A stretch of 64,000 bases of DNA, from the NCBI GenBank assembly GCA_951812925.1, contig OX638368.1:119125309-119189308 (forward strand), in the 5' to 3' direction. Of this stretch, positions 1 through 9,897 are shown piece after piece. The number at the start of each line of letters is the position of its first letter. Position 1 is the first letter of the stretch. The notes beneath the pieces are model-generated. The model was not told the DNA's origin. It saw only the letters and a list, made by a program, of their open reading frames with translations, and did no database searches. Source of the DNA: Calliopum simillimum (taxonomy: Eukaryota > Arthropoda > Insecta > Diptera > Lauxaniidae). The position numbers and the translations under genes were made by a program.

Positions 1-465
1 ACAGAAGAACAGCAACGACGGCATGAGAAAAGATGAGAAAGATGAGAAAAAAAAAAAAGAAAAATGGAATCCTTTTATCAAGCTCACACACATGATCACA
101 TACAAATATACGCACATATATTCGTACATACACACATACATGCTTAACACTGTTTATATGAAATATTAACGCACATTACATTAAATGTGTCTGCCTGACA
201 ATCATTTCAACATACTGGCATATACACCCACTTTCGCATGCTCACACAAATGCTCGCACACAGCTACAGCCAAAAACACAAATAAACAAAGTCATATTCA
301 TTATTCATTTGAAGCGATTTTGACGAAAATAACAAATGAGTGCGCAGCGCATAGACATGTGGGCGCTTAACTCCTACGAGGTTCTTTATATTTTTTTTTT
401 GTGAGTGGATTACCTAATGCGAAAATTGAAATATTATCATTCAAAAATTTTAACTTGATCCAATT
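1..465. other. AT-rich flank without recognised gene
   Basis: I see short CA-rich and A-rich stretches but no coding or structural feature that can be defended. The minisatellite begins just after it. Confidence 0.5.
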
Positions 466-1284
466 AGTGGTCGTACTATTCATGGCCTACAAACATCTAA
501 TTTCTACACCTACTTTCCATAAGTGGTCATACTGTTCGTGGCCTACTTATATCCTATTCCTGCATCCAACTTTGCATTAGTGGTCGTACTATATGTGGCT
601 TACTAATATCCTATCCCTACACCCTACTTTCCATTAGTGGTCGTACTATACGTGGCCTACTAATATCCTATCCGTACACCCTACTTAAATTAGGGGTTGT
701 ACTATTCGTGGCCTACTAATATCCTTTCCCTACACCCTACTTTCCATTAGTGGTCGTACTTTACGTGGCGTACTTATATCTTATTCCAGCACCTACTTTC
801 CGTTAGTGGTCATACTGTTCGTGGCCTACTTATATCGTATTCCTACATCCTATTTTCCTTTAGTGGTCGCACTATACGTGGCCTACTAATTTCCTATGCC
901 TACACCCTACTTTCCATTAGTGGTCATACTGTTCGTGGCCTACTTATATCCTATTCCTACATCCTATTTTCCTTTAGTGGTCGTACTATACGTGGCCTAC
1001 TTATATCTTATTCCAACACCTACTTTCCATTAGTGGTCATACTGTTCGTGGCCTACTTGTATCCTATCCCTACACCCTACTTTCCATTAGTGGTCGTACT
1101 ATACGTGGCCTACTAATATCCTATCCGTACACCCTACTTTCCATTAGTGGTCATACTGTTCGTGGCCTACTTATATCCTATTCTTACACCTAGCTTCAAA
1201 AGTGGTCATAGTATTCGCGGCGTACTACTTCATATTCCTTCCATTAGTAGTCGTACTATTCATGGCGTACGAATAACCTGATCC
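466..1284 (+). repeat. 57-bp minisatellite array
   Basis: About fourteen imperfect head-to-tail units. Each carries the core ATTAGTGGTCGTACTAT followed by CGTGGCCTACTAATATCCTA and a C/T-rich tail ending CTACTTTCC. Typical unit length counted by eye is 57 bp. Units differ by substitutions and small indels; a GTCATACTGTTCGTGG subtype alternates with a GTCGTACTATACGTGG subtype, which suggests higher-order homogenisation. The last unit at the right edge is interrupted by the maT transposon. No reading frame runs through it. Confidence 0.93.
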
Positions 1285-1286
1285 TA

Positions 1287-1314
1287 CAGGGTGGCTGATT
1301 CGAACTGTTACCAA
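1287..1314 (+). repeat. maT left terminal inverted repeat
   Basis: Begins CAGGGTGGCTGATTCG and ends TGTTACCAA. It differs from the right repeat only at two central positions. The flanking TA is at 1285-1286. Confidence 0.93.
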
Positions 1315-1447
1315 CTTCAGATAGACTTATCTGACAGATGGAACATGACAGCTGTCTAAAAATTGGCATGATGTTAGTTCATTCTATTGTCAACAAGTAA
1401 CTAAAAGCATTTGCGCGTCAATTTATTGAAAATGAAAAATTTTCGAA

Positions 1448-2486
1448 ATGGAATTCAAACGTAATAGTGTGATTGCTCTCTATTTGGCTGGAAAATCGCA
1501 ACCAGCAATTGTTCGTGAGCTGTCACATTTAAAAGTGAATAAAATGTTTGTGTATCGGACCATAACACGTTACAATGGTACCGGCAGCGTTGCCAAACGA
1601 CATAGTGGTGGTCGAAAAATAACTGCAGCATCACCAGAAATGGTTCGAAAGGTGAAGGCCAGAATTGAGCGAAATCCAAAACGCAGTGGCAGACAAATGG
1701 CTGCCGAGCTGAAAATATCGCGTGAACGAATGCAACACATATTGTCAAACAAGCTCGGACTAAAGGCCCTCAAGTTCCAAAAGGCGCATGATCTCACTCC
1801 TGCTCAAAAAAAAGTTAGGCTCGATAGAGCCAATGAGTTGTTGCGCTTGCACGCCGCCGGAAATCTGTCACAAATTGTCTTCACTGATGAGAAAAATTAC
1901 TGTGTCCAGCAATATGTAAACAAACAAAATGATCGGGTTTACTTGACAGAGAGGTCCTACGAAAATTTGAATGTTCGTTTGGCCACCAGGACGCAGGCAC
2001 CACCGCATGTGATGGTTTGGGCTGCAGTGACTGCTGATGGGCGCTCACCACTCGTTTTTTTGGCCGCTGGCGTCAAAGTAAACGCCCAGGTGTATCGTAA
2101 ATCAGTGTTGGAGGGTGCTTTACTACCGTGGGCACGCAAACATTTCGGTCGCAAGCCGTGGACATTCCAACAAGACTCGGCACCGTCACACAAAGCTCGT
2201 GTGAATCAAGAATGGTTAGAAAAAAAACGTTCCTAGCTTCATTTCTGCTCAACAATGGCTCTCAAATTCGCCTGATGCAAGTCCGCTGGATTTCTCAATC
2301 TGGGGTATGTTGGACAGGAAGGTCTTGACTAAAAAATACCGGAGCGTTGATGCGCTAAAAGTGGCCCTTCAACGAGAATCGCGCAAACTTCGACAAAATC
2401 AAATTTGTGCAGCATGCGACTCGTTCTCCGACCGTCTACGGGCCATAGTTAAGGCCAAAGGTGGCCATATCAAAAATCTCAAGTAG
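1448..2486 (+). pseudogene. maT-like transposase, single frameshift
   Basis: Encodes the transposase that would bind the terminal repeats and catalyse cut-and-paste movement. Frame 1 runs from ATG 1448 to the stop at 2234-2236 (262 residues). The N-terminal third is a paired-type helix-turn-helix region. Catalytic Asp147 lies in FTDEK and Asp243 in QQDSAPSHKA. The third Asp, in the SPLDFSIWG context (codon 2289-2291), is in the next frame, which stays open to TAG at 2484-2486. The frames switch at an eight-A run (2220-2227). One base fewer there would restore continuity and give 37 residues between the second and third Asp, the DD37D signature. The lesion could be real or a homopolymer sequencing error. 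Confidence 0.92.
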
Positions 2487-2572
2487 ATTCTTAAAATTTG
2501 AACATTTCCCAACAATTATAGCATTTGATCAATAAAATCTGTGCATGAAAACTAAAAATATAGTCTTTTGAA

Positions 2573-2600
2573 TTGGTAACACTGCGAATCAGCCACCCTG
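2573..2600 (-). repeat. maT right terminal inverted repeat
   Basis: Reverse complement begins CAGGGTGGCTGATTCG, pairing with 1287-1314. It is followed by TA at 2601-2602. Confidence 0.93.
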
Positions 2601-2602
2601 TA

Positions 2603-4924
2603 CATCTACCTCACTACATTATCAGAATACGTTTGTTTTCTTGTTTTCACTAAACACCATTTCTAGCGTGATGTCATTTTCAAAGTTTCCAAGCGTTTTC
2701 TAAAATACTTAAGAAAATCTCAAATTAAATAGGTAAAAATGAAAAAAAAAAAAAAAAAAATCCTATCTGAATAAAATTCTGGGATTTTGGAGTGACTGTA
2801 CGTTCAAGCGCTTCATATTTGAGTTCTGAAATATCTAATAATATACAAAGGAATAGCACCGAACATTATCACCTTCAGTTATTGATTGGGTGCCATTTCT
2901 CCTTTTTGGTATGTTTTACTTAGTAAAAATGCGAGGAAACGAATGAATATGTTCACACGATCTCGTTTTGATGCGAAAAATGAAATCACATTCAAATCTG
3001 TTTATTCTGATATATGCCTTATATAATTATGTAAGCTGTTTACATTTCCAATTTTTTGTTTTTAATCCCGACCACAAGTAATTTCGGCAAATGCAGCTAA
3101 GCGAACTATTTACCACAAAGTCTTTAGCGCAACTGAATTAAATTCTTTCCATATTTAAATGTTACGAAAGCTGCAAGTATTTCAAATGAAATGGGTGCCA
3201 TATCACCTGGGGATGCCATATCTCGTGGGCTTACCCTATACAAACTGCAGACTTAAGTATCTAGAACATGAGCTTTAAAAATTTTACGTACAGCTGCGTT
3301 GGTGGTAGCGCTGGATTTCATACTATTATGCCTGGAAATATAGAAGTAAGCAAAACTCATGCTTTTGAACAGAGGTGGAGTATCAAACACTCTTCATTTA
3401 GAATAGATTTGAACAATAACAAGAGTCATCACAACTTTTACTATATGACGTTCATATATTTTACAGAAGAAACACTTTAGATAAATGACCATGGTTTGTT
3501 GTGGTAAATGTGCCTGCGTGCATGTGCCAAGGAAACTCAGTATTTCTTGCAAACTTTGAATTAGGAAATATGTAAAAAACATCTAAGTATATTTTATCAG
3601 ATAACAGACCTGAACACACAAAAATAAATTTCTTTAAAATAATCTCGTTTATTTGTAGCAAGTGCACACAGCATATTATTTCGTACTGGGTATAACAAGA
3701 ACATGGATTTATCTTACGCACTGATACGTACAAAATATGCCCTACATATTGCATATTTTCGAACATCTTATACTTGTGGTTGCTGAATGAGCCACATCCA
3801 GATATTTTTCAAATTTAATATATTTATCTCCATTTCTCATTTTCTTCTTTTCTGCTGTTGTCTGTCTTTTTCACGCAATTTGTTGTGAAAGTTAAAATGC
3901 CACAATTGACGTGTTGTTAACAATTTGCTATGACAACAAATTGATCGGCTTATTATAATTCAACCAAATTAATAATGGTGCAATCGCAATTTATCTGGTG
4001 GGTTTAATTTTTCAAATGTTTAATTGACTGATGTCATATGAGCACCATCAGTATAATTATCTTTGAAGCTTAAAGTTTTAAATTCTTATTCAATGTAGAA
4101 TATGAAATGGGAAATGATGCGTGCCGAATATTAAGCAAGTGAGATTGACAGAAGTTAAAAAATACGCATAAAAAAGTTACAGAAGTAAAAATTATACTTA
4201 TTTTCCAGCGATATTTTAAAATCCAGTGATATTAAAGCACAAAACCTTAAACGAATGCATGCGTAGGTTACATTGAACCAAAAGATACAACAAATTCGAA
4301 ATGTTTTCATCTTTTTCTCATCAGTATCCATACACGTATCTTAAGCATCGTTTTCCATTTTATCGAGTCTAGAGGTATAACAAAAACAAAACTTTTAACA
4401 AGTTTGACTCTTGGAATGCTGAAAATGAAAGTTCTCATTCAAATCTTCCGCTGTTTTAGAACTTTCCGAATGTCTGTTTTTTTTTTTTTGCGATCACAGC
4501 AGAAAACATAGTTTTCTCTCGATGTCTCTTTCAATTCTTCTGTATTCTGAAAACGATAGGTGTTATCAAAGTGGCCCAAGTGTCATAACTCCACCATAAC
4601 CTAATCAATTTTAAAGGAACTTTCATACATGTTACATTAGGGTACAACCAGGTGATGAAGAAAATCCACCAGGACTTGTACAAATACTTAATCTCTTCTC
4701 TTAATTGTCTTTTGAACTGTTTGGTTTCATGACTTTCAAAATATGGAAACATACTCTCATCTAAATGTTTTGAGAGAGGACTATAAAAGCTTTATATAAG
4801 AAGGATCCGACCTTGAAAGAAGTTATTTTGGCAGCTGTGCACATTAAACTGGTTCAATTTTGTAAGAAGCAAAAAAGATCATCCCAAAGCCAACTCAAAA
4901 GTTAGAAGGACTCTTAAAAGGGAT
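2603..4924. other. Non-coding, no recognised element
   Basis: Contains a 19-A run at 2742-2760 and two GGGTGCCAT-containing stretches (near 2888 and 3192). Short open frames here resemble nothing known and have no supporting signals. I see no gene. Confidence 0.5.
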
Positions 4925-5990
4925 GTCTGAGTTATTATTTTTTCATTCCGAGAAAAACCAATGGAGCGCTTTTGATTCTACTGATTCTTACAATTTCTAA
5001 CAATTTGTCAATGATAAGTATCCATAGGAGCGGTACCAGTACGCCTCCTTGGGGACATCCTTTTTTTGTTCTCACAGTTAGTTTTTCTGTACCCGCTTCA
5101 TAGATGACTGTCCTGTTTTTAAGCATATTGAGGATCCAATCAATGACCATTTCGGTGAATCCCTTTCTAATCAATGCTACCTCAATTGACTTGAATTACG
5201 CGTTGTCAAAAGCTCTCTGTATGTCAATAGATGAACAGAGGGCTACTTCTTTGTCCCCAAAGCTTTCTCTATTATGGTTGTGAGGCTGTGTATGGCGGTT
5301 TTGGTCGATTTGACTATTTAGTATGTATATTGTTCAGGATGTAGAGGTGAAGCTACAAGGTAAACTTCTCCGAGATACCGATCCAAAATTTTCTAAATTG
5401 TTTTGAGAAGAAATGAGGTTAGACTTATAGGCCGATACGTTTTAGGCATGTGGTCTGCCTTCTTTCCTACTTTATGAATGAAAGCAACTCGGGTGTCAGA
5501 ATATCTATACCTTTTTGCAACAGACAAGGTTGAATATTATCTGCCCCAGGAGATTTAAATGGGTTAAAAGCGGAGACTGCTCATTTCACTTTATCAATGG
5601 TACAGAATCTACGGTCTAAAGAGAAGTTTCGTCTGATTGGTTCACAAGTCTCTTTGCTCCTAACACAGCCTGGAAAGTGTGTGTACATTAGTAGCTGTCC
5701 AGTTTCTTTAAGGCTTTCCGTATAGTCCCCATTTGCCTTTTTAAGTGTTGAAAAGCCGTTTGAGTGGTCTTTTGTAAAGGACTTTTAGAGTCTTGTAGCT
5801 ATTGGGAGTGTCTCAATCCCCTCACAGTACTCTCTCCATGATGTCGTTTTTGACCTTTTCAACTTCTTGTTAGCGCAATTCTATATATTGCCCAAACCGC
5901 ATTGGATTTAGCCCTATTAAAGAGTTGACGAGCTTTCAGCAGCAACTTAACCAACTCCCCAGAGGACGACCAGGGGACGTTACGAGAACG
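4925..5990 (-). pseudogene. LINE reverse transcriptase relic
   Basis: Read on the minus strand from about 5990 downwards, frames broken by stops and shifts encode the middle of a non-LTR retrotransposon ORF2. In order they show a PWW-type pre-RT segment near 5950, SPGAD (about 5540-5553), RPISLTSFLL (about 5404-5436), an SSIDIQRAFDN box (about 5195-5235) and GCPQGGV (5041-5060). The last stretch is an open frame of 79 codons (4935-5174). These motifs fit the Jockey/LOA/R1 group of insect LINEs; I cannot choose among them. The endonuclease and 3' end are missing, so this is a dead fragment. Confidence 0.85.
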
Positions 5991-8914
5991 TCTAATTATT
6001 ATAATAATAAAAAACTTTTGAGTGTACATATATTGTCAATCACATATTGGAATCAATCCCCTGAGTAAAGTCTTCAGCTCCATTGTTTGCTGCTAATAAA
6101 GCAATATGAACCCCTTTATAGCCTATGGCGTCATCGTTTCCATCCAAGCCTTTCAAAGTTTCTTCCAATGAAAGCTGCTTTCGGAGAAAGAAACAGAAGA
6201 TTTCATTACACGAATTCTACTGACCTCCTTCCTGGAGTATTTTCGAATAAATGGATGTTGGTGATTGTAAAAAGGGAAAATTGTTCTTATTCATTTTTAG
6301 GACATTTTTGGGACAATTAGAAAACAAAGACAATACAGAGCAAAAAATAAATAGCTTACTTAGCCATAAATTGGAAAATCCGGGAAATCGCTCATATGGA
6401 ACACACACTAGGTTGCCCACGTGAAATGTGACATGTGAAAGGTTGTACTTTTTTTTCCTCCAGCCACTTTCGTAAAATAAATGTCAAAAAAATAATATTT
6501 AAAATAAGGATCTGTAGTGGAAAAGACCCAGCCAGTTTTCGATTGAAGCTTGAAAAAAGCATATTTCTTTCAATGTCCGTAATTTTAAAGCTAATGATTT
6601 TTTCGGTAATGTCCTCGAGTTATCTTTTGTAGAGAATGATTATTTCAATGTTATATTCTTAGAAGGTTTTGGTATAAAAATTGCAAATTTGTAAGAAATT
6701 TTCGTGACCTTTTTTTAGAAATTAGGTTTTTGTAATTCTCAAAGATTGGAATATTTTTCGAAGTCCTTTATTGAAGAGATTTTTACTATAAATAATTAAA
6801 AATCTTTAAATGAGGAAAAAAATTTAAGCTTAACTCGCATAAGCAAAAATAAGCAAATCTTGAACCGCTCCTTCCTAAACATGTTTACGTAATACTCGAA
6901 AAGCCACAAAGTAAGAAAACTCATTATGCGTATCAATTAAAAGAATGAGTTCCTTTCAATGCAAACAAGTTTGCAAATATTTCAAAAACTTAAGTTAAAA
7001 ATGCAAATCTTTATGAAAAATACCTTGCAATGAATGTTGTCGGTTAAATGGATTAAATGCTCACCTGCAAGTAGAAAGATAAAAGTTATATTTGTTAGAA
7101 ATTTGTTGAATACTTTAGGTGAGTAGGTATGTAGGTGACTGTGTGTGTACAATGCATAAATAAAATGCTTAATTTCATAATTAAAATGCGCAAAAATTTG
7201 ACTTAAGATGCTGCATAAATGGCAGCTGCTACCCTTTGCCATTAAGATGCAAACTTTTACCTTTACGTGAGCTATACAGAGCAGCATTTGCTTGCAGGTG
7301 GTGGCATCGTAGCATGGTGCAAGTGGCGTTATTTGAATTGCATAATTTGCATTTTTGCACATGCCATGCAAATGCTGGAAATTTGCTGGAGCAGCAATAA
7401 TTTCAAGTTAAAACAGCATTGCAATGAAATTGCTGCGCTGTTGATGCCACTAAAGGTGATAAGGTGTCTTCGAAAAGTTCCCTGCAGAATGTGGATATTT
7501 TGCATGATTTAATGATGCTTTTTCAACAAGTTTTAAGTTGAAATATAAAGAGAGGATGAGGAACTATTTAAATTGTTTGATAGTGTGCTTAAAAACATAT
7601 CATTATTCAAATAATAAATACTTGCGGAGCTAAAACAACTCTTTCTTCTATTTGCTAGCAACAATCATGGATCAGTTGATATTGTTGGCTTGAGCTTTTA
7701 CTGTCAATCTTTTATAATTGCATACAAATTTCCATCCAGTCACATGTCAGCTTCATTAATACTTGAGAAATCACAAAAGCAAACTTGACAGCAATGGCAC
7801 AAAATTGCATTTCTACGCAGGACCTCAGAAAAACACACATGCATGCAAGCCAATATGCACAAATTAACACACACTTTCAAAGTGAAAATGTAAATAAACT
7901 CAGGCATTAACATACCAATGCCCTTGCATGTCCTTGCTGCACACAGAAGTACCTATTGCATGAGTGTAAGTTTTCTCGTATGCGTATAAATGAGTTTGTG
8001 ATTGTTTTTTGAAATGTTTGTGTGTCCACAAGGTATGTTGGGATTTAATAGCAAAAGTTAGTAATTTTGTTTTTCTTTTGTGGCATTTTAAGGATGCAAC
8101 GGAGAGATTTTTTCTACTTTTTTTTTTAACTTTTCAAAATATCTGAGTTATTAGCTTTGAAGGTAAAATTTTTTAGATATTTATGCAATCTCAGGCTTTA
8201 TTCTATCAAATAAAATACAAATAAGCCTCAATAGCAGCAAAGTTACATGCAATTGACAAGGTTAAACAAACACGTGGCATTAATTGCTCCCTACTGGTGG
8301 CATAGCATTTATAATGAAACTGCAAAGAAAAACAAAACACTCAAGTTTTCATTAAGTTGATTAAAATGCCGCTTGGAACGTAGGAAGAAGCAGCAAAAAT
8401 CTTTTGTGAATAATAATATGTAATTTTTCCCTCAACTTAAATATGAGGCAACGTAGTAGAACATTGTAGTTAGTGCGCTGTCAACAGCCACAAACTGAAA
8501 CCAAACCACATACGCATACACCCATAATACTTTCTTCCATACAGCCGCAAAACTGACGCACATTTTCAGCCACATTTTGCGTTTAACTGCTGACTATCGT
8601 TGAAAGCGCGCGCATTCATAACTTTAATGAAACTTTTCGCACATACACACACACACACAGAGCAGCACATTTGCACGCACTTCAACGCACACGTCAACAA
8701 AAGCAATTAAATACTTGTGTCGTCATATCCTTAGCATTAAACTATACGTGTGTGCACTAGTGAGCGCTTAAGTATAAGTACTAAAAAAATACTTTCGGAT
8801 AGGAAATTACGGTGGTCTGAGCCTGTTTTCACTTCTGTAACGATCTGGCTGTGGATTTAAAATTTATTTTATCTGTCTCCGCTAACCGACGTAAAAAGCT
8901 GAAAAAAAGAAAAA
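5991..8914. other. Non-coding, possibly unique host sequence
   Basis: No transposon signature is seen. Composition is less repetitive than its surroundings, with many ATGCAAA-type words around 7000-7380 and a short (AC)n at 8641-8660. Open frames are short and unsupported. Confidence 0.4.
7345..7373. promoter_or_regulatory. Inverted pair of POU octamer motifs
   Basis: A perfect ATTTGCAT (7345-7352) and its reverse complement ATGCAAAT (7366-7373) lie 13 bp apart, with a third ATGCAAAT at 7001-7008. ATGCAAAT is the known binding site of POU-domain factors. The sites are seen in the sequence; regulatory function is inference, since the word is not rare in AT-rich DNA. Confidence 0.25.
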
Positions 8915-9204
8915 CTAAGTAGCACGGGTGTTGCCTTCAGCCTGGCTAAACATTAAATACCCTGCACTGCAGCATTTTGAAAATTTTGATTGTACGGGAG
9001 ACGCCACAACCTATCGTTCAAATTTGAACTGCATTGGTCAGAATTTGCACTTACTGTCCTTAGTGTCTGAGTGAAATTTGGTAGGATTAACTCAAAAAAC
9101 GCTTTCAGCATAGCATTTTGGATCTTTTGCTTATTTGGGAGGTGCCACGCTCTCTTGTTCGAATTTGTCTAGTTTTTGCTCAGAGCTTGCATTTTTAACA
9201 TATA
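8915..9204 (+). repeat. Interspersed family B, copy 1 (truncated)
   Basis: Starts with the family leader (GGGTGTTGCC, then a TAAATACCCTGC stretch) and continues into two internal units, each with a GCCAC-box (GGGAGGTGCCACGCTCTC) and a TTGCTCAGAGCTTGCA segment. It stops at the left end of the rosa-like element. Related copies are at 43631-44342, 50667-51430 and 63887-64000. Confidence 0.8.
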
Positions 9205-9359
9205 ATGGGTGATCTAATAAGAGCTTCCTACTTTGTTTTCCAAAAAAATACATCAAAATCAATGTATTGTTTCAAATTTTTATTTGAAATGATAGTTTGG
9301 TTCCTACAACTTGATGTTTAAAAATTATTTTGTTCAAATGTTGCTCACGACTAGTTCTT

Positions 9360-9604
9360 AAATGATTCATTCTGTGAGTTCAATTTTCGACAACTCTTTT
9401 GAGCATATTGGCAGGTTTTCCTTAAATAACCCGAGTTATGTTGGTTTCCAAAGCGTCAATAGTTTCAAGTTTGTCGACATAAACAAAGAAAGTAATCCAA
9501 TGGCGTCAAATCACATGATCTTGGTGACCAATTAACAGGAACATTTCTTGATAATGCGATTGTTTCTCCAGCTGTATGGCATGTTGCGCCATCTTGTTGA
9601 AACC
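9360..9604 (-). pseudogene. rosa-like transposase, C-terminal part
   Basis: The minus-strand reading from 9604 downwards gives QQDGATCHTA, then about ten residues fewer than expected, then RNVPVNWSPRSCDLTPLDYF, a mariner-type catalytic block with two of the DDD residues. Frames break soon after, and the remaining tail to about 9360 is recognisable only in pieces. The short spacing between the two Asp residues points to an internal deletion compared with DD41D rosa-type transposases, so the protein would be dead even without the retrotransposon. Confidence 0.8.
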
Positions 9605-9788
9605 TATTGAAATTAGTATACTTGTTTATAATTTACTTTACATTTGCGTTCATGTATTTTTACTTTTAATTTAGAATTTTCATTTTTCTATCAATTTGTA
9701 AAAATAATTTTTTCATTCTGAAATAAAATTTGTCGAATATTACACGGTTGGCTCCTGCTTTTACTTTGCTGATTTTCTATTTGCAATA
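9605..9788 (+). repeat. 5' LTR of copia-type element
   Basis: 184 bp, bounded by TATTG and CAATA, a 5-bp inverted repeat. It contains AATAAA at 9722-9727, a likely polyadenylation signal, and a TATAA at about 9627 that may act as a TATA box (inference). It is identical to 13799-13982. Confidence 0.96.
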
Positions 9789-9800
9789 GGTTATGGGCCT
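9789..9800 (+). other. Primer binding site (initiator tRNA-Met, internal)
   Basis: GGTTATGGGCCT starts directly after the 5' LTR. From knowledge of Drosophila copia, reverse transcription is primed by a 5'-half initiator tRNA-Met that pairs through its anticodon region. The first eleven bases here match the complement of that region (GGGCCCATAACC). The site shows the priming mode was kept. Confidence 0.85.
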
Positions 9801-9897
9801 TTGCATAAAATTATAAATTTTTGGAGCATAATTGTTACCGTTGTTTGTTTCGTTGTTTCGAATCTGTACAGAGACTTTATTTTTTGTTGAAACGAAA

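Larger units (their letters stand above)
1287..2600 (+). mobile_element. maT-like (DD37D) Tc1/mariner transposon
   Basis: A complete DNA transposon of 1314 bp bounded by TA dinucleotides at 1285-1286 and 2601-2602, the target duplication of the Tc1/mariner superfamily. Its 28-bp terminal inverted repeats (1287-1314 and 2573-2600) match at 26 positions. It carries one transposase gene broken by a single frameshift, with an AATAAA at 2531-2536 downstream. The DD37D catalytic spacing (once the shift is allowed for) places it in the maT clade. Intact ends and only one lesion imply recent activity. It lies inside the last unit of the 57-bp minisatellite. Confidence 0.93.

Noticed and set aside
466..1284. 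Regularly spaced repeats as a CRISPR array
   Set aside because: Units are contiguous 57-bp tandem copies with no unique spacers, and the surroundings are eukaryotic.
1347..1357. TGACAGCTGTC in the maT leader and a similar ACAGCTGTC near the right end of the rosa-like element (about 14597) as a shared regulatory site
   Set aside because: Short palindromic E-box words of this kind occur by chance and in other parts of the window; two cases are not enough.
1455..2255. Antisense open frames over the maT transposase
   Set aside because: They are mirror frames of a recognised transposase and show no motifs of their own.
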